Part shown: piece after piece, positions 24,919 through 36,833 of the stretch
How the letters are laid out: every line of letters begins with the position of its first letter
How positions within the stretch are numbered: the stretch's first letter is position 1
NCBI RefSeq assembly: GCF_000004195.4
Contig: NC_030685.2
Span: forward strand, 56,792,048-56,856,047
Origin: Xenopus tropicalis
Lineage: Eukaryota > Chordata > Amphibia > Anura > Pipidae
Reading direction: 5' to 3'
Length of the DNA stretch: 64,000 bases
Notes under the pieces: generated by a model
Told to the model about the DNA's origin: nothing
Seen by the model: only the letters and a program-made list of their open reading frames with translations
The model's database searches: none
Program-made: the position numbers and the translations under genes

Positions 24919-27900
24919 CTACCAAAGAAAAAAAGGAAACAGAAGAGCATAGTAAATACTCATTTTTGGGCCTGAAGTTACAAATGCTTTGGAAATAGAA
25001 AAAAAAAAATGAAAAAGTGTTATATTAAATAATATCTACTCAAATTTTCTAGCTTAATTATCCTGGCGTATCTGACTTTTTTTATCTGATTCTAAACCTA
25101 AGGGTTAGCACCCAAAACTGGGTCCCTGTGCTATTTAAGGTGGGTCCCCATGAACTTTTTTGTAATACAGAGGCACCTCTTTCTCATAGGCAACAGCAAT
25201 TCAAATATGATATGGTGTTAATTCTATACCAGCTCATGGGTGCAGATTTCATCTGGGTCCCATTCAGAAAACATTAGGAAACTGCTGTATATATGTATTT
25301 CTATTTATATAGAGAGGCAGCAAAAGAGAATAAGAATATATATAATTGTATATTTTAGAAGACTCAGAGGTGACTTCTAATTTATTATTTTAAAGTGCTA
25401 CATTATTTTTATTCAACACAAGTTTCAGTGAGCCATATACAAGATTTACTTTACCTTCAAAAAGTGAATAAGGGGTGTCTGCAGTTCTGCAACCATGTGT
25501 CCCATAATCCATGCACCACTCTGCAAACTGCCAGCAAAAATATAACATGGAAATAGGCAACATGTAGGGCTTATGTCATGCATTATTTAAAAAGCATCCA
25601 ATGGGCAATTTCCTTTTATAGTAAACTACCAAATTTGAAACTGATTGTGCACATACTACAGCATTCTGTGTATCCTCTACCGCCACATAGGTAAATGGGA
25701 AGGGTAAGGTTTCTTCTACATAAGCATGGTTAAAGTCACTTTACTTTATATATTAACATTTAAAAATAGGTTATTCTAAACATTTCCTATTAGCCATATT
25801 GATTACTCTTGATGTATACATTCATCAAAATAAATGTGAAATATTGCCAATATTCAGTAAAAGGTACCTTGCAGGCTCTGTAGAGAAACTTGACATCTTT
25901 GGTCAGGTTGTAAAGTGCTAGGAAGCTGTATGCATTCCCTGCTGCTCCATGGCATAATCCATAACCTTTCTTCAGCAAACCATAATGCCAAGCCACCTCA
26001 GCACATTGTAAAGCATCTACCAGATACTGCTGTTCACCAAAAACCTTAAGAAAAAAAAAATTCAAAATTTATATTTTTAACATTATGTTATTATAGAGTC
26101 CATTACTGATTTTTTTAACCTTTATATGACATTTTAATGGCTAGCATGTACTAGGCATTTTGATTGCTACTAAGTAGAAGGAAGGAAAATTCTGGCGGAA
26201 CACTACTTATTTCAACAAGAAGTATTATAAAGAGCCTTTGGCAGGCGAGACCTGACAAAAATATAAACTAACAATACTTAGTGGCTACTGCATTAGCATG
26301 TTTCCATTTCTACAGAATGGGAAGCGGGTGACAAAGGGGGCAGTGGAATTGGGTTTGCTGCAGTTTCCCCTTAAGTGGACTGCAGTTACCAAAACAGGTG
26401 TGCACAGGGTCGGACTTGGGGGTGTAGGGCCCACTGGGGCTTCTGCCTCAGGGGCCCTGCACCCCCCAATGGCCCCCGCCACCATCGCAACCCCCTGCAG
26501 GGGCTCCCACCACCCGTCTGACCCCCTCCCACAAGTGCATATCTGCAGAGCGTCGGAAAAGAGACGGGCGGATCGGTGGGGCACCCAGCGGGGATTGGGT
26601 CTGGGTTGCCGGGGCCCTCCGGGTTTTTTTCCCAGTGCCCCAGCAGCCCAGTCCGACCCTGGGTGTGCGCAATAAGGGGTTCTTAAAGTCAACTGCCATC
26701 TGAGGGCCTGGCCTGATGCCAATGTGCTTTTGTACAGAGTGTGTTCCCTACACTAAAACAGTGTCATTTGAGGCGAATTGCTCAACTTTCCCCATGGCAG
26801 AATTGGCACAATGGGCAATTTCAGGTATAGGATCTATTATATGGAATGCATGGGAGCTAGGGTTTTATGGATAAGAGATCTTTCCTTAATTTGGATTTCC
26901 AAACCTTAAATCTTTTAAAAAAAAGTAAACAAACCCAATAAGATTGTTTTGCCTACAATATCGATTCATGCAGCTTAGTTACTATCACATACAAGGTACT
27001 GTTTTATTATTACAGAGAAAAAGGAAATAATTTTTTAAAACTATAATTTCCTTAAAATGTACTCTATGGGAGATGGCCTTTCCATAATTCCGAACATCGT
27101 GGATAAAGGGTTTCCAGATATGGTGTCCTATACCTCTACAATTCTAAGTGGCATTTCTAGATTTTTTTCTAGTTGTAGTTTCGGTAAGAAATTAAGGATT
27201 AGTCCTAGTACCTTGTAGGCCTGAATAAGCATGTAAATGACACCAGGAGCCCCATGGCACCAGTGTACAAGCAGGTCCCGACGGTCACCAATGCAAGCAG
27301 GGAAGTTGCCAGATGGAAACTTGAGACGGCTGACGTATTCCACACTTGGCCGAACAAGGTTCTGCAACTTTTCACTACTGATGTTACATTCAGGCTGAGG
27401 AGAAACATGGAGACAAATTATACTGAACTAGATCTATGTCCTGGTGCACCATTATTAGCAAATAAAACCCAATCAAAATCCAAAGTTCAGTTTATTTTTC
27501 ATTACTTTGCAGTTCCCTCAGCTACCTAGCTTTCCATTGTAAAAAAGCTTTGCATTGGTAAATTATAATGAGTTAATAGCATTCCATTATTTAGTAGTCT
27601 TGTTCTCTGCTTCTTTATGGTTATACAGCTTACCCTGCTGCTACAAGGCAGTTCAAATTATTATTCAAGTCATTTTCTATGGCATTTTGCTCACCTGCAT
27701 TAGAAAGTAGTATATTCCTGCTAATCCATGGGCAGGTCCCACATAGTACTCTCTGTACCATTCGTACATCAGAGGGCTCTGGGATTTTAGGTTCCTTCTC
27801 CCCGACAGTCTGTCTCCGGACTCCAGCACAGTGTTACACACCTGAAGGAAGGACATATGGTAAAATGTTATGTTCCAAAAATACTTAATGCTTTCTACTA

Positions 27901-30900
27901 ATTTCCATTATTTTGTGTTCTTGCTTTGGATCCGTCATATTTAGACAAGGTCCATTCAGATAATTTGTATGTTACAGTATATAATGTTCTCACCCTATAC
28001 CCTCCATTCACTGTGCTGGTATCAATTACCCTGCATGGGTTCTTAACATTTTTTTTTCTTTTTTGTTATTGAAGTGGTCATCATATAACATCATATTCCA
28101 TTTTAGAGAGAACATACGGGGGGTAATTTACAAAGACCAGGCAAATTCCCACCTGGGCAGTAACCCATGGCAACCAATCAGGTATTTGCCAATATTAACC
28201 TTGCAGTCCATGTCATTTCTTTGAAGATTAGTATTAAAGGACAAGGAAAGTCTAAGTCACTTGGGGGTGCCAAAATGTTAGGCACTCCCAAGTGACTTAA
28301 ATCGCTTACCTTGTACCCCGGGCTGATGCCCCTGTTAGGAGAAAACAGCACCAGCCGGAAAAATGCATGCGCAATAGAGTGAAAAGCTGACTTCTCTGTT
28401 CAAAGTTCGGATTTTCACTCTACTGCGCATGCACGCGCAGCGAACAAGGAAGAGGGAAGCGATCGCTGCTACCCCGGGCTGGTGCTGTTCTCTCCGAACA
28501 GGGGCACCAGCCCGAGGTAAAAGCTAATCGATTTAAGTCACTTGGGGGTGCCTAACATTTTGGCACCCACAAGTGACTTAGACTTTCCTTCTCCTTTAAG
28601 TTCTAGTGGGTGAGGTCTCACTGCTATTACAGTGTAAAGCAGGGATCCCCAAGCTTTTATACCCATGAGCCACATTTCAATGGATAAAGTGTTGGGGAGC
28701 AACACAAGCATGAAAAAGGTTCCTAGGGATAGCAATATGAGCTATGATTGCCTATTTGGTAGCCCCTATGTGGGCTGGAGCCTACAGAAGGCTCTGTTTG
28801 TCAGTACACCTGGTTGTTATGCAACCAAAACTTGCCTCCTTAGCAGAAATTCAAAAATAATTACCTGCTTTGAGGCCACAAGGGGTTGGAGAACAACAAG
28901 TTGCTCACAAGCCACTGGTTGGGGATCACTGGTGTAAAGCAAGGATAGATGCCTGGGGATGCCAGTTAAGTCAAGCCAGGGTGACCAACTTTTAAGCCTC
29001 GCCTAGTGTACATCAATTTGTATAAGTGTACGGCTTGCTTTATCAGTGTTTGGCAAAAGTATATTTAGGGGGATACATCTGTGACATTTTTTTCCTAGGC
29101 ATATCACAGTTCAGCACAAAATTTAATTCTCAAAAAAATGGTACAAGCTTTGTGATACATTCACATAATATATGGACTGTACCTGTTGGATGTAGCTAGA
29201 GGGGATCTTCTCCTCTCCAAACTGTTTGTTGACAAAAAGCAGGGAGTACAAGTATCCCATACGCCCATAGAGAAGCTCATCTGGGAGTCCAGAGTCTGGC
29301 CTTACCACAGAAGGATACATTTGAATGAGGCTGCAGAGATGCAAGATGTTGTAAATCTGATAACAGGCATTTAACAGACATTTCCTTCTATGTAGTAAAT
29401 AGCATTAGCGGAAAGAATATTCGGAAAACAAACAAATTTTCTTCTGCGCAACTAATTTTTCCTTTGCTCACAATTAAAATATACTTTGCGACTACTTAGC
29501 AACTACTTTGCAACTCAACTGACAATTGATATGAGATTGTGTGATCTGATGTGTGCAAAGTGAATGTTATAATGAAAAAGCAGTTACGTTATGAGAAAAA
29601 ATTTGCAACACTGTCCCAGGTGTTTTTAAGACATTTGCAATGTAATAAACTGCACAATGGCCATTATAGCATTGCGGAATGCCTGTTTTTATTTTGCGAT
29701 TTTTTTATTCTTTTTACACATTCAATGACATATCAACCTAAAGCAGGCAAAAGATGCAGAGATTTGGTTGGACAGTTAGGCTGTCAAAAAGTGCAGCAGT
29801 TCCTCTTCACATCATGATATTCTGCTTGGTCAGAACAACTTGGAGAACTTGGAGAATTGGACATACACATGTATAATTACTTGTATGGCAATTGTCCTTT
29901 CTGCATGGGGGTTAAATGGTCAGAGTATTATATGGGTCAGCCCATGTGTGGCCACTGTTAGGCAGAGGGCAGGAGGGAATGTCTAGGTGGTTTTACAGAA
30001 GAATTTGGCAATAGCATTGTAGAGTAGTTAATCTAACAGGAGACAGTGGCAACATTTATTGCATAAAAGAAAAACATGCATAGAGGTACACAGTGTCATA
30101 ACTGTAATACAGTGGAAAGGAAATAAAGAACCAAATAAATATTTTTCCCAGAAAAACTGCAATAATTATCTGACTTGTCTAACATTGCTGATAGCATGTA
30201 AAGAGATTAATAACACTGGCATCTCAGAAAAGGAAATATTCCAATATACTCCAAGCTGGACAGGGGTTCCCAAACTGTGGTTTGTATTTTAAAGCTATTG
30301 AATAGTTTTAAACTATTAATATAATTACATTTGTAGCATGCAGATGATAAGTACCTTTTGACGCAATCTTCAGCTTCCTTTATATGCCCAACCTTCTGAA
30401 ACACAGCTGCTCCCACTGCATAAGGTCCAGCGTCTCCACACAGAAATGTGACATCACGTCTTGTCAGGCAGCGCAGGCTCTTGCTGATATACTCATGGGC
30501 CTTTTGCAGAAGGGATGAATCCCCATATATATCAGACAAATGCAAATACAAGAGAGCAATGCCTGAAACACACAATGAATAACTAGAGAGCTGCTACAAT
30601 GACTATGTGACTAAGTTCAATTACCTTGGTTAGTTATACTTCTTGGAGTGAAGAATATATTTCTCTCATTAAACATTTCTTATTTCACATTAAAGGGCAA
30701 GGAACACATAGCTGCACAGTTGATTTAAATTTTACATCCTCCACTGCGGTTAAAACAGGGCATAATAGATCTGACGAGGTTTGGGCATGTTTAGCTGGGC
30801 ACAACTAATTATTCTGTGCCGCACTAATGAAACAGGTGTCAGCGGATAAAACACCCAAGTGCTTGTGTCATTTGTAAATTTAATTGATGGAAGTATAATT

Positions 30901-32044
30901 CAAATTTTGGAAATGTGTACATAGGAATGCACTTAATCTGAATTTTTATCTGCATAATGAATGCTCCAGAAACTGTGCATTTCAATTTGTGCTTTGAATC
31001 TGAAAACAAGCTTCTTGTTTTATCTCACCAATAGAAGCTTCCCCCCTAATGTTGTATATTCTCTCCAGTGAATACACTACCTGCCCAGCCTGTGTACACA
31101 GTGTAGTCTCCAGGGTCGGCAGATTTGAGTCCTTTTTCCATAGCCTGTAGCAGCTCCTTGATCTTATTGTTAAGGCAATGAACAAACTCAAACGTCAGCT
31201 AGAAAGGATAAAGAGAAAAGTACGTTAATGACTTATTTAAATTTAAACTTGTTACATTCAGTTAATGGGCCATACAATAGTTTGGGAGGAAAACATGTCT
31301 TATAAGGGAACTGAAACTGCAAATTAATCATGATTGTCCTGACCCACTACATTCCTGGCATTGCCCAGGAAGGTCTTCTACCCCTAATTATATGACATAC
31401 AACACAAACAGCTTTAGCCTGTCCTTGTTTGCATTAAACTAAAGGAAATACCATCTAAAAATCTCTGCAAATTTATATTCCATGTGTTCAAGTCAAACCA
31501 AGAATCACATCTGCATCCGTATGGAGTGGTACAGAAATAGATTTTCCCTTTTACAATTGAAAATCAGTGCAGTAAGGGGCAAAAGCCTTACTTAGTGTGC
31601 ATTGTAAGCATTAAGGGGAAGCATTTATAGCATTAGCCAAAAAATAGTAGGTGGAAAGGAACAAACAGTGGCAGATTATGCTACTTAATTCTTTTCATGC
31701 CATGGATTAATATAAAATAAGCAATATACTGCATATGTATACTTGTATGTGCACAGCACTCTAGCACAGATGGGTGAGGGTTATTTGCCCTTTGGCTATT
31801 ATAGATGTACAGCTCAGTTCAGTGGACAAACACAATCTTCCTCCCCTCCTAGAAAGAGGTTATACATCATCGTCTGCACTTCCTATAATCCATGTGCAGG
31901 AGGCAACACACTAGTATTTCTTTGAGACTCCATTATAGGTAACGCACAACTAATTATACCACTTACTTGACCTGTGGAGTTAAAGGATGTTGAGACCTCC
32001 TGACTGTAATCAGGATAGGGATTTTGAAGACATCTCTGCTCCAT
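24842..32044 (-). CDS. LANCL1: LANCL1, LanC-like protein 1 (nine coding exons, complete)
   Basis: Joining nine exons through GT-AG introns gives 402 codons and TAA, against 399 residues in human. It is a LanC-like alpha/alpha-barrel protein: cytosolic and membrane-associated, binding zinc and glutathione. The family is reported to add glutathione to dehydroamino acids. All seven Gly-rich barrel motifs are present (TGWAG, CGDAG, YGRMG, HGLAG, CHGAPG, CHGAAG, FEGMAG). The zinc ligands are Cys279 in HWCHGAPG and Cys325-His326 in GYGLCHGAAG, matching human Cys276 and Cys322-His323. The start ATG at 32044 is supported by the MEQR opening and by an in-frame TAA upstream in the 5' UTR exon. Intron phases are 0,1,2,0,0,0,0,1. 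No frameshift or premature stop is seen. Several introns contain MITEs. CPS1 lies head to head upstream. Identification is very secure. Confidence 0.97.
25455..25527 (-). CDS. LANCL1: LANCL1 coding exon 8
   Basis: 73 nt, residues 354-377 plus one base (FAEWCMDYGTHGCRTADTPY...). Acceptor ttgctggcag, donor gtaaag. Confidence 0.95.
25868..26044 (-). CDS. LANCL1: LANCL1 coding exon 7
   Basis: 177 nt, residues 295-353, phase 0 at both ends. It holds GYGLCHGAAGNAY with zinc ligands Cys325 and His326. Acceptor tttttcttaag, donor gtacct. Confidence 0.96.
26405..26661. mobile_element. hAT-like MITE in LANCL1 intron
   Basis: 257 bp with perfect 11-bp terminal repeats CAGGGTCGGAC ... GTCCGACCCTG and 8-bp flanks ggtgtgca (26397-26404) and ggtgtgcg (26662-26669), 7 of 8 identical. 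GC-rich, which explains the long meaningless ORFs on both strands here. Confidence 0.85.
26820..27138. mobile_element. TA-flanked MITE, copy 3 (LANCL1 intron)
   Basis: Same family as 36316-36643. It has tcaggtataggatc at the left, gtactgttttattattac in the middle and gtcctatacct at the right. Its right end lies about 74 bp from LANCL1 exon 6. Confidence 0.7.
27212..27394 (-). CDS. LANCL1: LANCL1 coding exon 6
   Basis: 183 nt, residues 234-294, phase 0 at both ends. It contains LKFPSGNFPACIGD and HWCHGAPG with zinc ligand Cys279. Acceptor tttctcctcag, donor gtacta. Confidence 0.96.
27695..27841 (-). CDS. LANCL1: LANCL1 coding exon 5
   Basis: 147 nt, residues 185-233, phase 0 at both ends. 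It contains LMYEWYREYYVG and AHGLAGIYYFLMQ. Acceptor ccttccttcag, donor gtgagc. Confidence 0.96.
28234..28599. mobile_element. T2/Kolobok-like MITE in LANCL1 intron
   Basis: 366 bp with TTAA at both ends (28234-28237, 28596-28599). The terminal inverted repeat is roughly 100 bp long, beginning TTAAAGGACAAGGAAAGTCT. The repeat is itself self-complementary (cacttggggg and cccaagtg). Same family as 22899-23188. Confidence 0.85.
28640..28931. mobile_element. hAT-like MITE in LANCL1 intron
   Basis: 292 bp. Ends CAGGGATCCCCAAG and, in reverse complement, CAGTGATCCCCAACC. It has a perfect 8-bp duplication gtgtaaag (28632-28639 and 28932-28939). It sits only 40 bp from the T2-like MITE. A relative is at 54821. 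Confidence 0.85.
29183..29330 (-). CDS. LANCL1: LANCL1 coding exon 4
   Basis: 148 nt, the last base of codon 135 to residue 184. It contains LPDELLYGRMGYLYSLLFVN and EEKIPSSYIQQ. Acceptor catctctgcag, donor gtacag. Confidence 0.94.
29400..30060. other. LANCL1 intron, no feature seen
   Basis: AT-rich intron sequence with words gcgac, gcaac and ttgcg between 29.4 and 29.75 kb, perhaps a decayed repeat. No exon. Confidence 0.4.
30355..30562 (-). CDS. LANCL1: LANCL1 coding exon 3
   Basis: 208 nt, residue 66 to two bases of codon 135. It contains IALLYLHLSDIYGD, FLCGDAGPYAVGAA and EAEDCVK. Acceptor tgtgtttcag, donor gtactt. Confidence 0.95.
31081..31198 (-). CDS. LANCL1: LANCL1 coding exon 2
   Basis: 118 nt, residues 27-65 plus one base. 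It contains LNNKIKELLQAMEKGLKSAD and ends TGWAG across the junction. Acceptor atcctttctag, donor gtagtg, which is weaker than consensus. Confidence 0.93.
31967..32044 (-). CDS. LANCL1: LANCL1 coding exon 1 with start codon
   Basis: 78 nt of coding (MEQRCLQNPYPDYSQ...), 26 codons, phase 0 donor gtaagt. The exon itself starts at 32058 after acceptor tctcctttag, so 14 nt of 5' UTR precede the ATG. Confidence 0.93.
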
Positions 32045-34066
32045 GATGGAACACAGTCCTAAAGGAGAGACACAAGAATATAAAAAGAATTAGTAAAAAA
32101 ACAAAACAAATACTAAGTTTGTATGATGCTGGCGATTTAAAGCATCAGAATATTATATATATGCCTATATATATGCATTCACCTTTCTCGGTAGAGACGC
32201 ACCAAGGAATAAGTGTTATATAAAGTCATATATTAATGTCAAGAAGAGTCAATTAAAGAAAATAAATGATGCTAATTACACAAATGAGTTCAACTGGTAT
32301 CGGTTATTGTGCCTACAATATATGCTTATTTTCCCAGGTACCTACATCCAGTTTAGGTGTGGTTAGCTAGGCAACAAGCATAGTGTTGACTGATACAGCA
32401 ATTTCAGATGGGATGTTTGGTTACCTGCAGGAAATCTGTACTCTCTGGAGGTGACAAAGCTCAAAAAATACTTTTTTTTCAAATTGGCAAAATGGGAATC
32501 AGGGGTAAAAGATAGGTGTATCTTTCCCATGGGAAAATGACATCCCTGTATTTTTTTATCAATTAAACTATACTTTATGCCTGGTGATTCCCGTTTACTG
32601 TGCCTCAGGTAAAAGGAATAACAGAGCTTAGTCACCTGGGGGTAGTGGAGATTTCCTGTGAGTGAAAAAGCACCCAGTCTGACATAACCCTTAGAAATTT
32701 TTTAAAACCAAAAATAAAAAAAGGAAGAGGAGGTTAAAATACAAAGATGGCAAGGAGTGGGGAACCAACTATACTTTCCAGTATCTTCCATTATAAATGT
32801 ATATTGCATAAGGATGTTTAAAGGACAAAACATGTAATTATCACCTCTATTAGATATTATATTAAGAGTCAAATGCTTGTGTTTGAGAATACTACATCTG
32901 CAGACAAAACTGTTACTTTTCATTTTTTCACCACTTCAAATGGTATTTAATGTGCCCACCTCTAGTATTCAGAAACTTTCCACAAGAACTTATAGCTAAT
33001 AAGGGTAATATGGTAGCAGTTTTATTGTGCACCCATAATTTCTAACCTGGAGGATTCATCACTAAATTAAGCTGGCCCTGTCTGGGCATGACCGAGGACA
33101 GATAGAAGCTTCAACCCTGATTATAGGGCTTGTAGTTATGAACTGACACCCAATAAGTTAAATTTGCTCCAGGATATCTTTGGGACATAAATAGGTCACT
33201 CTGCCTACAGCTCTTTGTGAGCATGTGCATTAGCTGTAAACGGAGCCAGGTGTTTCTATATAATTTAGTGTTGTTATGGCTGAGGCTATATTATTATATA
33301 TAATGTGGTGTTAACAATGATTACAGCACTGTTTGTTAGGTTTATACATTCCACCCTATGTTCCCTCTAATGCATGATTATGCACACAAAATTATTTTGT
33401 AGGCTCATTACAAATCATTGTGCGCATTTTTAAAAACAGCAACCCTGTCTGTTTATGCACTAAATAAGGGTTGGCAACCGACTAAAAAAAGTTGGCAACC
33501 GAGCCTTTACACTTGTGTCTGTATCTTTATTTCCCCTGGCAGTACCGCTACTAACTGCATGTTGCAGGGCTGCACTGATTGCAAGGAAATTAAATTGCAA
33601 TCAGGGCAGCATTGCTAGCTGTGTTTTCTAGATGTGTAACCTGTTAAACCTACAGTATAACCCCCCCCCCTCGGTCTGTACCCAAAGACACAGTGAATGC
33701 GGATGTAGCCTAAGTTGCCATATGTTGTTAAAATCTATAACACAGCAAACACAAATACCCATGTGTATGAGGGTACAATCAGGTAAGTGATTTGCACTCT
33801 ACTCCGCCTTCAGTGGGTCTTGCTGCATTTTAATGTGCTCTTATGTAAAGTGAATATATGGGTGCCACTAGTGATTTCACAAACTAATTTGTGAAAAGGC
33901 AGTATTTTGCAAAACACTAGATAGATGTTTTTTCTAATAACAAATGCATGAAAATTAATTGGCTGTTTTACTTTTTTTTTTTACAAAAAAATGATGGATA
34001 AAATGGACAGATAAGTGTTACTTTGTATGCTTAAATAATACTGACACTGTGTCTAACATATTGATG

Positions 34067-34082
34067 TCAGTAGATGGCGCTG
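34067..34082 (+). promoter_or_regulatory. CTCF-like motif in LANCL1 5' intron
   Basis: tcagtagatggcgctg fits the vertebrate CTCF core CCASYAGRKGGCRS at all but its first position. It lies in the intron between the 5' UTR exon and coding exon 1. Confidence 0.35.
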
Positions 34083-34624
34083 TTTTCTTCACTTTAAGAT
34101 GGAAGTGTGTCCCAGGTTAGCTTGAAAAAAAGGCCAGTGGGGCCTAAAAACTACACAGCTTTATATCTGCCGGTTCAGTATCTGCAAATGAAACGAGAAA
34201 CTCTGCCACACTCTGGGGCAGCTCTGAATCACAGACCTGAATATGAGGTGTATGCCTGAGCATAAACATGTTATACAGTATAACCACCTATGTATGGCCA
34301 CCTAATTCATTGTAATGGCATTACAGTTTCACAGCCAGACCGTTGCTATTTCCACTGAAGTATTTCCATTACTGCCTAATTAAGAGACCATTGAGACCAT
34401 CAATATGGGGTCTCAGTGCACTTTAGATTCTCCCGTGTACACGCTCTCACAGATCACGTTATCTCCCATAGTAGAATGCAGGGAGGTCCAATGCCCTTTC
34501 TTATATCTCAAATCACAGTTTTTCATAGTGAAACCATTAGCACCAACTTAGTAAAGGGCAAAAAGTTAAATGTACTTGCTGACATCAGATATTGCTTAGT
34601 TTCCTGTTAAAAAGCCATCTTAGT

Positions 34625-34855
34625 AGAGGCAAGAACAATTTCTTCCGATTTGATCATCAGTTTTACCAGCAGGTTAGAGGTATGGCCATGGGGGCCACCT
34701 GCACTCCTATATATGCCAGACGGAAAGCGGAGAGGGGAATATTTAATTACTTCCCCCACAACTCCAGACAAAATAGAACATTTTCTACACAAGCGCTTTT
34801 GCAAATACTGTGCAGGCACACCAGATTCTGTAAAGATTATTTTATTACTGCATGA
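34625..34855 (+). pseudogene. Penelope-like reverse transcriptase fragment
   Basis: An open frame from 34592 to 34855 contains NNFFRFDHQFYQQVRG followed by MAMGATCTPIYA (about 34634-34717). This is the reverse transcriptase motif region of Penelope-like elements, whose usual form is FDxxFYxQxxGxAMGxxxxPxYA. The similarity ends abruptly after IYA and the rest of the frame is unrelated. It is a short dead fragment in the LANCL1 5' intron, on the strand opposite to LANCL1. Confidence 0.65.
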
Positions 34856-35417
34856 AAGGTTGAAGCAGGAGCAGAGTTTGGTGACCAAGAAAAACTGCTG
34901 GGTGACATTACAGGTAAAAAAAACACCTGGTATATATTAAAGGGGACATATAGGGTATAAAATTACCATAATAAGCACTTTTACAATTAACACTTTGTTT
35001 TTAGATTTCAAGATCATGCATCCTGAGCACCCTCCACTGTTTGGGCCAGTAAATGGCTTTGTACTTTAAAACTAAGCAGTGACATTTGCACCGGAAATTT
35101 TTGGATGGCATCACTTTTTGCCTGTGGCGACTTCTTTAGGCTCAATACTGCTGTGTGAATTGGTGCTGCCTGCAGTGGGGACTCTGGAACCGTAATTAAT
35201 GGCATCAATTTATATGACTGCGCCCACTTTTGCAACTGCAATCATAAATAAGCCCTATAGTAATGTGATTTGAAATATCCTAACAGGCCTATAGATTTTA
35301 GGTTGACAAGGGAATCCCTTTTTGTATAATGGCATCACACCAGCAATATACCAATCATTCTGCACTATACCAAAATAACTTTCTAATTTCTTCTTCTTAT
35401 TTTACTTCTGTTATTTT

Positions 35418-35604
35418 TAGGGATGCACCGAATCCCGGCGTTTTAAGGATTCGGTTTCGGCCGGATGTGCAGTCCCGGGAGAACCGAATCGACATCCTAA
35501 TAAGCATAAATTTGCATATGCTAATTAGAATTCAGTTCGGGATTCGGCCGAATCCTGCTGGGTGGGTTTGGAGGTTCCAAAAAAATAGGTTCGGTGCATC
35601 CATA
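35418..35604. mobile_element. hAT-like MITE in LANCL1 5' intron
   Basis: 187 bp. Ends TAGGGATGCACCGAA and, in reverse complement, TATGGATGCACCGAA. It has a perfect 8-bp duplication gttatttt (35410-35417 and 35605-35612). Rich in inverted ttcgg/ccgaa words. Confidence 0.85.
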
Positions 35605-36025
35605 GTTATTTTTTTTTTCTTTGTCTACACATATTTTCCCTAGGCAAACAATTTTTATTTTACGCTGGTTAATGTTCTAAACCACTGTCCATTTCCCTTT
35701 TGCTAAGAACTTGTCTCTGGTCTACCTTCAGCTGTTTTTTCCATTCACTTAGCTATGGTCTCCATATTATCTTACTGTTACCTCATGGCCAGCACGGCCC
35801 CCTGAATCAGAAATACTACACAGCCTGACGGATATCAGGGCAGGTCAGACCAAATAACAAACAAATATCTGACCTTTAAGTAAAAAAGTCATACTAGCAG
35901 AAAATCTGCAAGTAACTTAAGGATTATGACACATTTAGGAGCAAATTTATAGCACAAATATCAAACTGGGGAATCCAACAATTTTCCAACAGTCAGAGAA
36001 ATTACAAAATCATCAAAGCAGATAT

Positions 36026-36679
36026 TTAAAGAGGCTCTACTCTAGAATTGCTAATTCTAAGCAACTTTTCAGTTGGTCTTTATAAAAATCTTTTGCCCTG
36101 TGAGGTTACAATGTTACAGTTACTTTTTATTAATTATTTTTCTATTCAAACCACTCCCTAGTTGCTAGGGTAATTCGAACCCCCAGCAACCAGATAACTG
36201 CTGGTATTATGCAGAGTTGCTGAGCAAAAAGTGAAATGAATCAAAAGCCACAAATAATGAAAAATTAGAACAGCTGCAAATTGCCTTAGAATATTACTCT
36301 CTACACAAACTTAAATACAGGTATAGGACCCATTATCCAGAATGCTTGGGACCAAGGGTATTCCGGATAAGGGGTCTTTCCATAATTTGGATCTCCATAC
36401 GTTAAGTCTACTAAAAAATCAATAAAACAATAAACCCAATAGGATTGTTTTGCATCCAATAAGGATTAGTTATATCTTATTTGGGATCAATTACAAGGTA
36501 CTGTTTTATTACTACAGAGAAAAGGGAAATCCGTTTTAAAATTCTGAATTATTTGATTAAAATGGAGTCTATGGGAGACAGGCTTTCCGTAATTTGGAGC
36601 TTTCTGGATAACGGGTTTCCAGATAAGGGATCCCATACCTGTACTAAAAGTTAGCTCAAAAGGTGAACAATCCCATTAA
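36026..36679. mobile_element. T2-like MITE interrupted by another MITE
   Basis: TTAA at 36026-36029 and 36676-36679. The right part reads ctcaaaaggtgaacaatccc then TTAA, which is the inverted T2-type end (compare 43193-43623). The left part carries tagttgctagggtaattcg and cccagcaaccag, shared with the interior of 43193-43623. The copy at 36316-36643 sits inside it. The left terminus is diverged. Confidence 0.6.
36316..36643. mobile_element. TA-flanked MITE, copy 4 (nested)
   Basis: Best preserved copy here: tacaggtataggaccc at the left and gggatcccatacctgta at the right form a terminal inverted repeat, with TA at each end. Interior words are ttatccagaatgc, gtactgttttattac and ttccggataagg. 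It is inserted into the T2-like element. Confidence 0.8.
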
Positions 36680-36833
36680 AGCAATGGAATGACTAATATA
36701 CCACTGGTTAAAAAAAACCTTACAGGTTCTGAAAAGAAAAAGAGCTGAGGATAAAAATCACTTGCAGGCCCTTAAGTCTGCATAAATAAGAATTCTTTTT
36801 CCAGCTTACTCACGGACAAAAACAAGAACTTAC

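Noticed and set aside
26285..26722. Overlapping ORFs of 145, 125 and 83 codons
   Set aside because: They coincide with the GC-rich hAT-like MITE at 26405-26661, within a LANCL1 intron. Pro/Gly/Arg-rich translations with no family.
35014..35241. 75-codon minus-strand ORF upstream of LANCL1 exon 1
   Set aside because: Not flanked by usable splice sites and not similar to LANCL1 or any known family.
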